Below, one piece after another: positions 20,581-28,890 of a stretch of 64,000 bases of DNA. Source of the DNA: Ectothiorhodospiraceae bacterium BW-2 (GTDB lineage Bacteria; Pseudomonadota; Gammaproteobacteria; Thiohalomonadales; Thiohalomonadaceae); the NCBI GenBank assembly GCA_008375315.1, contig CP032507.1:4010141-4074140 (forward strand), read 5' to 3'. The number at the start of each line of letters is the position of its first letter. Positions within the stretch are counted from its first letter, which is position 1. Position numbers and translations under genes: made by a program. The notes below the pieces were generated by a model. The model was not told the origin of the DNA. It ran no database searches and saw only the letters and a program-made list of their open reading frames with translations.

Positions 20581-21111
20581 TTAGTGCGCCATCGGTCGCA
20601 AAATTAACTCATTCCCCCGCTGGGTAAACTCCAGATAGCGCAGATAGCTCATCCCTAAAAGCACCGATTGCTCGCCACTCATCGCCGGATTGATACTCGC
20701 ACGAACATCTGTCACCCGTAGTGGCCCGATCTCGACGCTATCGAGTTGGGTCTGCCAAGCAGTTATCGGGCCGTTAGCGGTCTGATAGACTCGTCTCGCC
20801 CCCTTTGAGAGCCCGATTCGCTCGGCGACTGCTAACGGTATCGAGACATCGCTCGCCCCAGTATCGAGCATCATCTCGACCGGATAGCCGTTGATTGAAC
20901 CGCTAACAACATAGTGGCCAAAGCGGTTTCGTTGCAATATGACCGCCTCAGTCTCATCTGAGCTCAACGCCACCTGTCGATTAGGATTATGCTGTCGCTG
21001 TATCAGATCATTAAATAGCAGCGTTAACAGCCCTAGCAGGAGCAAAAACGCCGCCACCAGCATAGCGGTACCGATAGGTCGGGTCTCATTACTCAATCGC
21101 ACCCTCCTCAT
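20581..21111 (-). CDS. Membrane-anchored retropepsin-like aspartic protease (TIGR02281-type)
   Basis: This 176-residue protein has one N-terminal membrane segment (AMLVAAFLLLLGLLTLLF, ~16-33), then a periplasmic single-domain aspartic protease. The catalytic motif is MMLDTGASDVSIPLAVAERIGL (D-T-G), with GPLRVTDVRASI and the flap/second-psi stretch LLGMSYLRYLEF after it, as in the clan AA family TIGR02281. Such proteins should act as homodimers. The natural substrate is unknown. Its start overlaps the end of the upstream adaptor gene by 23 nt, which argues for cotranslation. Confidence 0.85.
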   Translation of the reverse strand: MRRVRLSNETRPIGTAMLVAAFLLLLGLLTLLFNDLIQRQHNPNRQVALSSDETEAVILQRNRFGHYVVSGSINGYPVEMMLDTGASDVSIPLAVAERIGLSKGARRVYQTANGPITAWQTQLDSVEIGPLRVTDVRASINPAMSGEQSVLLGMSYLRYLEFTQRGNELILRPMAH

Positions 21112-22282
21112 CGATATCTAAGATGATCTGCTGTCCGTGCTGTAGCGCGGCGACATCTCGACTCACAATCCTCTCCCCCAGCGCAATATCGCCGCTTACC
21201 GCATAGTGCTGATCTAGCCGCTCTAACAAGAGAACCTGCCGCTGCTGTAGCCGCCGATTCTCATCGACTACAAATAGGAGTGCTCGTCCATCATCGAGCA
21301 CGACGGCGCTTGAGGGAACCAACATCGAGTTTTCACGCTGCTGTAGCGGCAGTAAGACCGACATCAACCGCCCCGGGTATAGCCCCGCTGCCTCCGAAAG
21401 GGCGAGGGTCACGCGACGGGTGTGAGTGCGGGGATCGGCCAACGGCTCAACCGATACGACACTTGCCTGATACTCGCCCTGTTGCCCCTCTGCCGTAGCG
21501 ACCCTCACTCGCTCCCCCACCTGCAACGCCAACGGCTCTGAGGCAGAGAGGTAGCACACTAACTCATACCCTTGGATATCGACTAACTGCGCGACCCTCT
21601 CTCCCGCCTTTACCCACTCGGCTAGCTCAGGCGTTAACAGTGAGATGATCCCTGTCAAGGGTGCCCGCAGCGTATGACGCTGTTGCTGCCGCTGCTGCTG
21701 CGAAAGCTCCATCTGCAACCCCTCTAGCCGTTGCGGCCCTGTCTGCTGGATGTGTTGCAGACGAGTCACCTCACTCTCTAGCTGCAGTAATCGCTGCCGA
21801 GCACTATCGCGCTGCGATTGCGATCCGAGCGAGTTCGCCCCTAACTGCGTCAGCCGTTCTACCTCTTGGCGCTGTAGCTGTAGCGTCTCGATCGCCTGTT
21901 GTAGCAGCTCTCGATCCCGTTCAATCGCCTGTTGCTCCTGCCGATACTCTAACCGCAACTGCTGTAGCCTATCCGCCACATCACGACTATCGAGTCTGAG
22001 CAGCACCACCCCTTCCTCAACCAGCGCCCCTAGCGATCCCGCTCTCTCAACCACCTTGCCACTCACCTCTGCCACAATATCGACTTGGCGCTGCGGCTGT
22101 AGCTCTCCCCAGCTCTTTAAGTAGGGGGTCACAGCCGCAGCTACCACTGTCGTGGTAGCGACACTGATTAGGCGCTCGGCGGTAGCAGGGCTCAATTCGA
22201 CCTCGGGGCGGCTCTGTAACAGCCACCAACCGCTCAAAGTCGCGATTCCCACCACCAGTAGTATCAAAAATAGTTGTCGCAT
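21089..22282 (-). CDS. Periplasmic adaptor (membrane-fusion protein) of HlyD/RND type, without a pump beside it
   Basis: This 397-residue protein begins with a membrane anchor (LFLILLVVGIATLSGWWLL). A barrel/lipoyl half follows (VSGKVVERAGSLGALVEEGVVLLRL), then a long alpha-hairpin rich in Q, E, L and R (~105-195). The second lipoyl half reads LRAPLTGIISLL...VKAGERVAQLVD, followed by a beta-barrel (ELVCYLSASEPLAL) and a membrane-proximal region. Such adaptors bridge an inner-membrane pump to an outer-membrane channel, yet no pump gene is adjacent; a retropepsin and an AspA-like deacylase flank it. It may serve a pump encoded elsewhere. Confidence 0.88.
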   Translation of the reverse strand: MRQLFLILLVVGIATLSGWWLLQSRPEVELSPATAERLISVATTTVVAAAVTPYLKSWGELQPQRQVDIVAEVSGKVVERAGSLGALVEEGVVLLRLDSRDVADRLQQLRLEYRQEQQAIERDRELLQQAIETLQLQRQEVERLTQLGANSLGSQSQRDSARQRLLQLESEVTRLQHIQQTGPQRLEGLQMELSQQQRQQQRHTLRAPLTGIISLLTPELAEWVKAGERVAQLVDIQGYELVCYLSASEPLALQVGERVRVATAEGQQGEYQASVVSVEPLADPRTHTRRVTLALSEAAGLYPGRLMSVLLPLQQRENSMLVPSSAVVLDDGRALLFVVDENRRLQQRQVLLLERLDQHYAVSGDIALGERIVSRDVAALQHGQQIILDIDEEGAIE

Positions 22283-22287
22283 AGGGG

Positions 22288-23328
22288 CTATATTATGGGG
22301 GGTTCGTTCGCTTCTCCACCACTGACGAGTGTTTCGGTGAACAGTTCGACCGTCTCATCCGGTTCACTCTTATCAAACCGAGCGATATGAAACAGGGCAT
22401 CCCCCTCATTGACCAGTGGTAAATTGGTCTTACCAATAATCAGACCGCTCATAGGGGCGACCACCCCCTGCTCATTGTCGCCAAAAGGGGAGTCGATGAT
22501 CCCTAGCTGCTCTCGCTTCTCCACCCACTGCCCCAGCCCCTTAAAGGCCCGAAAGACCCCACTCTCCGGTGCCCTCACCCAGCTAGAGGCGCGAGCCACC
22601 AGCGATTCGACCCGCGGCTTCTGTTTACTGCGGTAGCTGCTTTTAGGCAACATTCCCAGCTCACGCATCACATTTAACACTCCTTTAACCCCGGCACGAA
22701 TCGATAACTCATCAAATCTTAGCGCCTCGCCCGCCTCATAGAGCAGCATCGGAATACCGCGCTCGGCCGCCTCCTGTCGGAGGGAGCCGTCACGCAGATC
22801 GGAGCCAAGAATCACCGGAACCCCAAAAGCGTGCGCCAATCCCAGCGCTTCATCATGATCCAAATTGACCCGAATTTGGGGCAAGTTACTGCGATGAACC
22901 GCGCCGGTGTGAAGATCGATACCGTGACTACAGTTATCGACAATCTCACGCATAAAGATATTGGCCAGCCTTGCCGCGAGTGATCCCCGCTCGCTTCCTG
23001 GAAAAGAGCGGTTTAGATCTCGTCGGTCGGGGAGATAGCGAGAGTGGTGAATGAGCCCAAAGACATTCACCACCGGAATAGTAATGAGGGTGCCACTTAG
23101 GCGTGATAAGACCTTCTGCTGCTGCAGACGGCGGATAATCTCCACCCCATTCAACTCATCGCCATGAATCGCCGCCGAGATAAACAGCGCCGGCCCCGGC
23201 CGCTTGCCACGCCGAACCTGCACCGGCATTCTCAGCGGGGTATGGGTATGGAGTTGAGCAATCGGCAGATCGAACCCAAGCCGTTCACCGGCACCAATGG
23301 TGTGGCCCGCAATCGTTAGCGGCGGCAC
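22288..23328 (-). CDS. AspA/AstE-family (M14-like) zinc deacylase
   Basis: This 346-residue protein is a succinylglutamate desuccinylase/aspartoacylase-type enzyme. Zinc ligands are in SAAIHGDELNG (H and E) and HGIDLHTG (H). The substrate-binding stretch DLNRSFPG is present, as is the catalytic Glu region MLLYEAGEA. A C-terminal ~90-residue beta domain (ESGVFRAFKGLGQWVEKREQLGII, APMSGLIIGKTNLPLVNEGDALF) resembles a lipoyl-like lid found in this subgroup. The fold is shared with metallocarboxypeptidases that trim C-terminal glutamates. It starts 3 nt after the rimK stop, so it probably acts on the same target; that is inference. Confidence 0.85.
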   Translation of the reverse strand: MPPLTIAGHTIGAGERLGFDLPIAQLHTHTPLRMPVQVRRGKRPGPALFISAAIHGDELNGVEIIRRLQQQKVLSRLSGTLITIPVVNVFGLIHHSRYLPDRRDLNRSFPGSERGSLAARLANIFMREIVDNCSHGIDLHTGAVHRSNLPQIRVNLDHDEALGLAHAFGVPVILGSDLRDGSLRQEAAERGIPMLLYEAGEALRFDELSIRAGVKGVLNVMRELGMLPKSSYRSKQKPRVESLVARASSWVRAPESGVFRAFKGLGQWVEKREQLGIIDSPFGDNEQGVVAPMSGLIIGKTNLPLVNEGDALFHIARFDKSEPDETVELFTETLVSGGEANEPPII

Positions 23329-23331
23329 AGG

Positions 23332-24237
23332 CTATCCCCTACCACGGGTACGGGTGCGATGAGGACGAGCGTTCTGCTCCAAAAACTCGATCACCATCGA
23401 TGCGATATCGCGGTTAGTCGCTCTCTCGATCCCCTCTAGTCCGGGCGAGGAGTTGACCTCCATCACCAATGGCCCCCGCTCTGATCGTAGCAGATCGACC
23501 CCAGCCACATTAAGCCCCATCACTTTAGCCGCTTTAATCGCCGTCGTGCGCTCTTGTGGCGTGATCTTCACTAACTTAGCACTACCACCACGATGAAGGT
23601 TGGAGCGAAACTCCCCCTCCTGCGCCTGGCGCATCATCGATGCGACCACCTTGCTACCGACCACAAAGCAGCGAATATCGCTCCCCGCCGCTTCGCGAAT
23701 AAACTCCTGAACTAAAATATCGGCTTTAAGCCCCATAAAGGCCTCTATGACACTCTCTGCCGCTTTGCGCGTCTCGGCTAGCACCACCCCAATCCCCTGC
23801 GTCCCCTCCAACAGCTTAATCACTAACGGTGCCCCACCGACCATGGTAATCAGATCGTGAATATCGCCAGGATAGCTCGCAAAACCGGTTCGTGGCATTC
23901 CGACCCCCTCCCTTGACATTAGCTGTAGTGAGCGCAACTTATCGCGGGAGCGGGAGATTGCCACCGACTCATTGGCTGGAAAGACCCCCATCATCTCAAA
24001 CTGACGCAAAACAGCGGTACCATAGAAGGTGATCGAGGCTCCAATTCGGGGAATCACCGCATCAAACCCCTCCAGAAGCTCACCGGCGTAGTGAACCTCC
24101 GGCCTATCTGCGGCAATATTCATATAGCAACGCAGTGTATCAAGCACACGCATCTCATGGCCGCGCAGCTCTCCAGCCTCCACTAACCGCCGAGTCGAAT
24201 AGAGACTGCGGTTACGGGAGAGGATGGCAATTTTCAT
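23332..24237 (-). CDS. rimK: RimK, ATP-grasp alpha-L-glutamate ligase
   Basis: The start at ATG 24237 (AGGAGA 9 nt upstream) gives 301 residues, matching E. coli RimK (300) and the typical N-terminus MKIAILSRN. The ATP-grasp core includes [48 protein letters not shown] and the Mg2+ ligands in [15 protein letters not shown]. RimK adds glutamates to the C-terminus of ribosomal protein S6, and poly-glutamate in vitro. A basic tail ([11 protein letters not shown]) is present. The upstream protease gene overlaps by 26 nt and the AspA-like gene follows by 3 nt, so the three form one translational unit. Confidence 0.96.
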   Translation of the reverse strand: MKIAILSRNRSLYSTRRLVEAGELRGHEMRVLDTLRCYMNIAADRPEVHYAGELLEGFDAVIPRIGASITFYGTAVLRQFEMMGVFPANESVAISRSRDKLRSLQLMSREGVGMPRTGFASYPGDIHDLITMVGGAPLVIKLLEGTQGIGVVLAETRKAAESVIEAFMGLKADILVQEFIREAAGSDIRCFVVGSKVVASMMRQAQEGEFRSNLHRGGSAKLVKITPQERTTAIKAAKVMGLNVAGVDLLRSERGPLVMEVNSSPGLEGIERATNRDIASMVIEFLEQNARPHRTRTRGRG

Positions 24238-24694
24238 AAACGGGTTCTCCTGACAGATAAGATCCATCCGGTTCAATCCGGAACCGGTCGGCCAGAGCGG
24301 TGCGCCCTAATAACATTCTAAAGCGCATCGTATCACGATTGGTCAGGGTAATTTCAATCGGCCAGCAGAGTGCTCCTATCACCACTGGGGTGACAATCAC
24401 CAACCGCCGCTCCTTATGCCCGCCCGAATCGGTGACTACCCGCTCATCCTGCACCAAGGCGTGACAAAACTGCTGTTGATCCTGCTGTTGTAGCGGGTGG
24501 AGCCCGAATCGAACCCGCAACTCCCCCTTATCGTGATAGGTCTCCAACCCAAAGGTATGCAGCGCCGAGGTTCGTGCACCACTATCGACCTTAACCTTAA
24601 TTCGGCTCACCCCCAGATGGGGCAAAGCGGCCCATTCGCGCCAACCGATAGCGAGTCGCTCACCGCCCCCTCTGTCCAACACAGCCTCTTTCAC
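24212..24694 (-). CDS. RimK-associated retropepsin-like protease (PF05618 family, RimB-like)
   Basis: A 160-residue cytosolic protein of the family long annotated as ATP-dependent zinc protease and more recently as retropepsin-like. The active motif is [15 protein letters not shown], with D-S-G-A in place of D-T-G-A. Later elements [28 protein letters not shown] and MLLGRTAL match the family. Relatives are coded beside rimK in Pseudomonas, where RimB is reported to act against RimK-modified S6. The frame overlaps rimK by 26 nt. Confidence 0.85.
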   Translation of the reverse strand: MKEAVLDRGGGERLAIGWREWAALPHLGVSRIKVKVDSGARTSALHTFGLETYHDKGELRVRFGLHPLQQQDQQQFCHALVQDERVVTDSGGHKERRLVIVTPVVIGALCWPIEITLTNRDTMRFRMLLGRTALADRFRIEPDGSYLSGEPVYENCHPLP

Positions 24695-24700
24695 TCAAAC

Positions 24701-26275
24701 TCAGGCGGCACCTGCCAGACGCTCACCCTCGCGATGGCGTTGAATAACGCCACGACTTCGCAGCAGTAGCGACTCCCCCTCCATCTCCTCCGGCTGCGCT
24801 AGCCCCATTAACTGTAGTACCGTCGGCGCGACCGAAGAGAGTCCAGCCCCACTAGAGAGTACCCAATAGTGCTCATCAATCACCAAAAGCGGCACCGGAA
24901 AGGAGGTATGTTGCGTCTGTGGCCCCCCCGTTAAGGGATCGACCATCTCCTCGCAGTTACCGTGATCGGCGGTCACAACGACCGAGTAGCCTAGCTCGGT
25001 TGCCACATCGAGTAGCCGTCCCACTTCACGATCAAGCGTCTCGACCGCCTCAATCACCGCACTCCTCACTGCGGTATGGCCGACCATATCACCATTTGCA
25101 AAGTTGACTAGCAGAAAATCATACTGCCCGCCCTGAAGGGTCTCAATCATAGTATCGGCCACCCTAGCGGCACTCATCTGCGGCATTAAATCGTAAGTGG
25201 CGACCTTGGGTGATGGAATTAAGATCCGCTTCTCCCCTTGGTAGGGCTCCTGCCGCCCGCCGTTAAAAAAGTAGGTTACGTGGGCAAATTTTTCCGTTTC
25301 GGCGCAGTGGAACTGGGCGACTCCTGCTCGACTTAACACCTCCCCTAAAGAGGTTCTGGCGCTATCGGGTTCAAAGGCGAATGGCAGCGGCAGCTCCCTA
25401 TCGTAAGGCATCATGCAATAGATAGAGGGGCAGGGGGTTGTGCCGCGATCAAAGACGGCAAAATCGCGATTATGGAGCGCATAAATGAGCTGTCGCGGCC
25501 TATCTTTACGAAAGTTGAAAAATAGCAGCGGCGTTTTTGCCGTCAAGGGTCGCCAAGCGGGTAGGATGGTCGGCTTAATAAACTCATCCGACTCATTAGC
25601 GCTATAGGCCGCCTCAATCGCCTCTTTAGCGGAGTCAGCTTTACGGCCATACCCTAACATTAACAGCCGCCACGCCTTTTCAGTCCTCTCCCAGCGCTTA
25701 TCGCGATCCATTGCGTAGTAGCGACCACAGACTGAGGCAATCGCCCCTCCGGCCGCCATTAGCGCCTGTTGCAGCGGCGGCAGGTAGTCGAGCGCCGAGT
25801 GGGGAGGGGTATCCCGACCATCGGTCACTATATGCACCAGCGGCACCACCTGCTGCTGCTGCGCCAGCTCAATGAGTGCTAACAGATGCCTAATATGGCT
25901 ATGCACGCCGCCATCAGAGACGAGACCTAGCAGATGGAGCGGCTCATTCTGCTCCCGCGCCTGTGCGCACGCCTTCAAAAAGAGCGGCAGCTCAAAAAAC
26001 TCTCCCGACTCAATCGCATCATCTATTTTGACTAAGTCTTGTCGAATAATCGAACCACTGCCGAGAGTGAGGTGGCCCACCTCCGAATTTCCCATCTGTC
26101 CATCAGGCAGCCCTACGGCATGGCCCGAGGCTTGAATCAGCGTATGTGGGTAGCGACCAAAATAGCGGTCAAGGTTGGGGGTACGAGCCAACTCAACGGC
26201 ATTATCACTACGAGCCGGATTGGTACCAAAACCATCCAAAACCACCAACATAACCTTGCGGCGAGGGGCTGTCAT
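24701..26275 (-). CDS. gpmI: 2,3-bisphosphoglycerate-independent phosphoglycerate mutase
   Basis: This 524-residue enzyme interconverts 3- and 2-phosphoglycerate with two Mn2+ ions. Metal and catalytic stretches visible are VMLVVLDGFG, GQMGNSEVGHLTLGSG (phosphoserine), HIVTDGRDTPP, RYYAMDRDKRWER, FFNFRKDRPRQL, NFANGDMVGHT and VVTADHGNCEEM. Length is typical. GGAGGT lies just upstream of the ATG. It is followed after 6 nt by the RimK-associated protease gene, so the glycolytic gene appears to lead that operon. Confidence 0.97.
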   Translation of the reverse strand: MTAPRRKVMLVVLDGFGTNPARSDNAVELARTPNLDRYFGRYPHTLIQASGHAVGLPDGQMGNSEVGHLTLGSGSIIRQDLVKIDDAIESGEFFELPLFLKACAQAREQNEPLHLLGLVSDGGVHSHIRHLLALIELAQQQQVVPLVHIVTDGRDTPPHSALDYLPPLQQALMAAGGAIASVCGRYYAMDRDKRWERTEKAWRLLMLGYGRKADSAKEAIEAAYSANESDEFIKPTILPAWRPLTAKTPLLFFNFRKDRPRQLIYALHNRDFAVFDRGTTPCPSIYCMMPYDRELPLPFAFEPDSARTSLGEVLSRAGVAQFHCAETEKFAHVTYFFNGGRQEPYQGEKRILIPSPKVATYDLMPQMSAARVADTMIETLQGGQYDFLLVNFANGDMVGHTAVRSAVIEAVETLDREVGRLLDVATELGYSVVVTADHGNCEEMVDPLTGGPQTQHTSFPVPLLVIDEHYWVLSSGAGLSSVAPTVLQLMGLAQPEEMEGESLLLRSRGVIQRHREGERLAGAA

Positions 26276-26293
26276 CTCTACCTCCGATAATTT

Positions 26294-26312
26294 GGGTTAA
26301 AACCCGATTATG
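26294..26312 (-). promoter_or_regulatory. Candidate extended -10 promoter for gpmI
   Basis: On the minus strand CATAAT (26312-26307) is preceded by TGG, giving an extended -10. No good -35 is present. The 12-nt palindrome GGGTT-N2-AACCC (26305-26294) lies at the expected transcription start, about 20 nt from the gpmI ATG. Confidence 0.4.
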
Positions 26313-26438
26313 CCACAACCCCAGAGCAATTCATACGCATATTTTAATCCTAATTGCAATATCACCTTTTATCTTTTTTGCTATCTCTTTTGGGGTAAAT
26401 GGGCGGCTCTTTCGCTGTTAATGGCTCTCTAAAGCCCG

Positions 26439-27395
26439 TTAAATCGACCAGCCACGAATCGCCGCCACCCCCTGCCCACCAGCCTCTCTCACCTTCGGTA
26501 GATCGCTCTCGGTCAGGCCGCCAAGCGCATAGACCGGCAGCGGTAGCTGTCGGCAGATCTCCCCGAAGCGCTGCCATCCGAGCGTTATCGCCCCCGGGTG
26601 GCTCTGTGTCGGTAGCACCGGAGAGAGCAAAATATAGTCCACCCCCAAACTGACCGCCCGCTCAGCCTCAGCTAGCGTATGGCAGGAGGCTCCGAGCCAA
26701 GACTCCTCCGGCCGCCGGTTAAGCCCTACCACCTCGACTGAGGTTAAATGGCGACCGGTTTCAACCGCCAGTGGCGCCTCTCCATAGCGCAGTAATACCC
26801 TATCGGGTTGAGCGACGCGCAATAGCTGCGCCCCAAGCTCGGCCCAGCGGCGATAGGCCTCGACACCGGTGACTGTGTTAGCACGCAAAATAGCGGTGGC
26901 TATCTGTCGCCGCGCCATCTGCTGCTGCAAAAGTTGCCAATAGTCGGGCCACTTGTCAGCCGACTCTGGCGGCTCTGGCGTTATTAAAATTCGCTCCCCC
27001 AACTGTAGCGCGCTAATAATCGCCCGATTCGCCGCCGGAAAAGGGTACTCCCCGAGCGCTGAGATCGGCACAGCTTGCAACCTCTGCCCCTCGCGCCCCT
27101 GCGGCTCCCCTTGATAACGCTCAACTCGCCACACCTCCAGCCTAACCCCCCCCTCCTGATAGCGCCACGGGATCTCGATTAAACGACGACAGTCAGCGGG
27201 ATTCACCTGTAGCGCCAACTCCTCGTAGAGCTCCCGCTGTAGCGCCTCCATCGCCCCCTCCCCCGGCTCAATCTTGCCGCCGGGAAACTCCCACAACGAT
27301 CCCTGAGACTGATGTGCCTGGCGTTTAGCCAGCCAAATATTGCCATCAGAAGCCGAGATTACCCCAACGACGACCCGACGCAAATTCTCAAACAA
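26439..27395 (-). CDS. MutT-like Nudix hydrolase fused to a ThiE/TenI-like domain
   Basis: This 318-residue protein is a two-domain fusion. Residues 1-~130 are a Nudix hydrolase; the box reads GGKIEPGEGAMEALQRELYEEL, here within two pieces (GGKIEPGEG and RELYEEL), preceded by WLAKRQAHQSQGSLWEFP as in MutT (8-oxo-dGTP cleansing). Residues ~150-318 are a thiamine-phosphate-synthase-like barrel (ATAILRANTVTGVEAYRRWA, GASCHTLAEAERAVSLGVDYILLSP and VYALGGLTESDL, in parts). The fusion is recurrent in gammaproteobacteria; the role of the ThiE-like half is undefined. It is separated from gpmI by about 160 nt containing a candidate promoter. Confidence 0.9.
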   Translation of the reverse strand: MFENLRRVVVGVISASDGNIWLAKRQAHQSQGSLWEFPGGKIEPGEGAMEALQRELYEELALQVNPADCRRLIEIPWRYQEGGVRLEVWRVERYQGEPQGREGQRLQAVPISALGEYPFPAANRAIISALQLGERILITPEPPESADKWPDYWQLLQQQMARRQIATAILRANTVTGVEAYRRWAELGAQLLRVAQPDRVLLRYGEAPLAVETGRHLTSVEVVGLNRRPEESWLGASCHTLAEAERAVSLGVDYILLSPVLPTQSHPGAITLGWQRFGEICRQLPLPVYALGGLTESDLPKVREAGGQGVAAIRGWSI

Positions 27396-27488
27396 AACCG
27401 GCTCCCCCTAGTCGCTCTATAGACAACACGACAGCAATAGGCTAAGTTAGAGCCTAACGCCACCCTCAACCCCAACGGTCTCAATGTA

Positions 27489-28268
27489 ATGTTAATCGTC
27501 ATCTCCCCTGCCAAAAAACTCGATACCGATACCCCCTCTCCCCTACCGCAGTACCATGCCGCCCCCGAACTGCTAACCGAAGCGGAGCAGTTAATCGCCA
27601 CCTTACGCCAACTCTCCGTTGACGACATCGCCGAACGGATGAAACTAAGCATGAAACTCGCCCAGCTCAACTTTGAGCGCTACGCTAGCTGGTCTCCCCC
27701 CTTTCGCTATCCCGACTCTAAACCGGCTCTGCTCACCTTTAAAGGCGATGTTTATACTAGCCTTAATGTCGCCCAGCTCACCCCGGCCGATCTAGCATAT
27801 AGTCAAGATCACCTGCGCATCCTATCGGGACTCTACGGACTGTTGCGTCCTTTCGATCTGATCCACCCCTACCGTCTGGAGATGGGAACTTCGCTGCCAA
27901 CTCCTCGTGGTAAGAATCTATACCAGTTTTGGGGTGATCGAATCACCACGCTAATTAACCGCGAACTCGCTAAACAGGCTCAACCGGTACTGATTAACCT
28001 CGCCTCGCAAGAGTACTGGAAAGTGATCCAGCCACAGCAGATTGAGGGCACCCTCATCACTCCTCAATTTAAACAGTGTCGAGAGGGCCACTGTCGCACC
28101 ATCGGCATTCACGCAAAGCGGGCGCGGGGGCTAATGAGCCGCTACATTCTGCTTAACCGCCTCAAGACCCCACAACAACTACAGCAGTTCAATAGTGACG
28201 ACTACCACTACAGCGCCGCCCTCTCCTCTGCTAATGAGTGGATCTTTTGTCGTGATATAGACGGTTAA
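27489..28268 (+). CDS. yaaA: Peroxide-stress protein YaaA
   Basis: This 259-residue member of the YaaA (DUF328) family limits intracellular iron and DNA damage during H2O2 stress in E. coli. The family pattern is clear: MLIVISPAKKLD at the start, FKGDVY, ILSGLYGLLRPFDLI, YRLEMGTSL, YWKVI, then KRARGLMSRYIL near the end. It is divergent from the MutT-ThiE gene (93-nt gap) and convergent with pgsA, with only 4 nt between the stops. Confidence 0.95.
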   Translation: MLIVISPAKKLDTDTPSPLPQYHAAPELLTEAEQLIATLRQLSVDDIAERMKLSMKLAQLNFERYASWSPPFRYPDSKPALLTFKGDVYTSLNVAQLTPADLAYSQDHLRILSGLYGLLRPFDLIHPYRLEMGTSLPTPRGKNLYQFWGDRITTLINRELAKQAQPVLINLASQEYWKVIQPQQIEGTLITPQFKQCREGHCRTIGIHAKRARGLMSRYILLNRLKTPQQLQQFNSDDYHYSAALSSANEWIFCRDIDG

Positions 28269-28272
28269 TCAC

Positions 28273-28848
28273 TCACTGCTGTTCTGACTGGCGAGCTATC
28301 GCCCTTGAGGCGGCGAGCAGATAGTCGATCATCGACCAGAGCGTTAACAGCGCGGCCAGATAGAGTAGCGCTAATCCCCACAGCGCCAGATTGATCCCCC
28401 ATAACGGCTGGCCATAGAGCAGTAGCGCCAACGAGACCATCTGCGCGGTCGTCTTCACCTTTCCCAGCCAACTGACCGCCACGGAACCCGACGCCCCAAT
28501 CGTTGACATCCACTCCCGCAGCGCCGAGACCACAATTTCACGCCCAATAATAACCGTTGCCGGCAGCGCGAGCCAAAAGCCGGCATAGGGGGTCGGGTTA
28601 TGATCCACCACCAACACCAATACCGACGCCACCATTAATTTATCGGCCACCGGATCGAGAAAGGCCCCAAAGCGGCTAGTTAACCCCATCCTTCTAGCCA
28701 GATAGCCATCTAACCAATCGGTTACAGCGGCCAGAATAAACAGCAGCGTTGCTAGCAGATGGCTCCACTCAAACGGCAGATAGAACCCCAAGACCAAAAA
28801 CGGAATCAGTACAATACGCGCCACGGTCAACAGATTGGGAAGTGTCAT
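28273..28848 (-). CDS. pgsA: CDP-diacylglycerol-glycerol-3-phosphate 3-phosphatidyltransferase
   Basis: The start at ATG 28848 gives 191 residues beginning [16 protein letters not shown], the standard PgsA N-terminus; upstream in-frame codons would add a basic stretch that is not conserved. The CDP-alcohol phosphotransferase motif is [10 protein letters not shown]...[11 protein letters not shown], with all D/G/A/R positions kept. Four or more membrane segments are evident. It makes phosphatidylglycerophosphate in the inner membrane. The uvrC-pgsA order is common in gammaproteobacteria. Confidence 0.95.
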   Translation of the reverse strand: MTLPNLLTVARIVLIPFLVLGFYLPFEWSHLLATLLFILAAVTDWLDGYLARRMGLTSRFGAFLDPVADKLMVASVLVLVVDHNPTPYAGFWLALPATVIIGREIVVSALREWMSTIGASGSVAVSWLGKVKTTAQMVSLALLLYGQPLWGINLALWGLALLYLAALLTLWSMIDYLLAASRAIARQSEQQ

Positions 28849-28890
28849 GAAAAAAACCCCTACACGCACCCTGCTCCGGCAGGCCATGCT

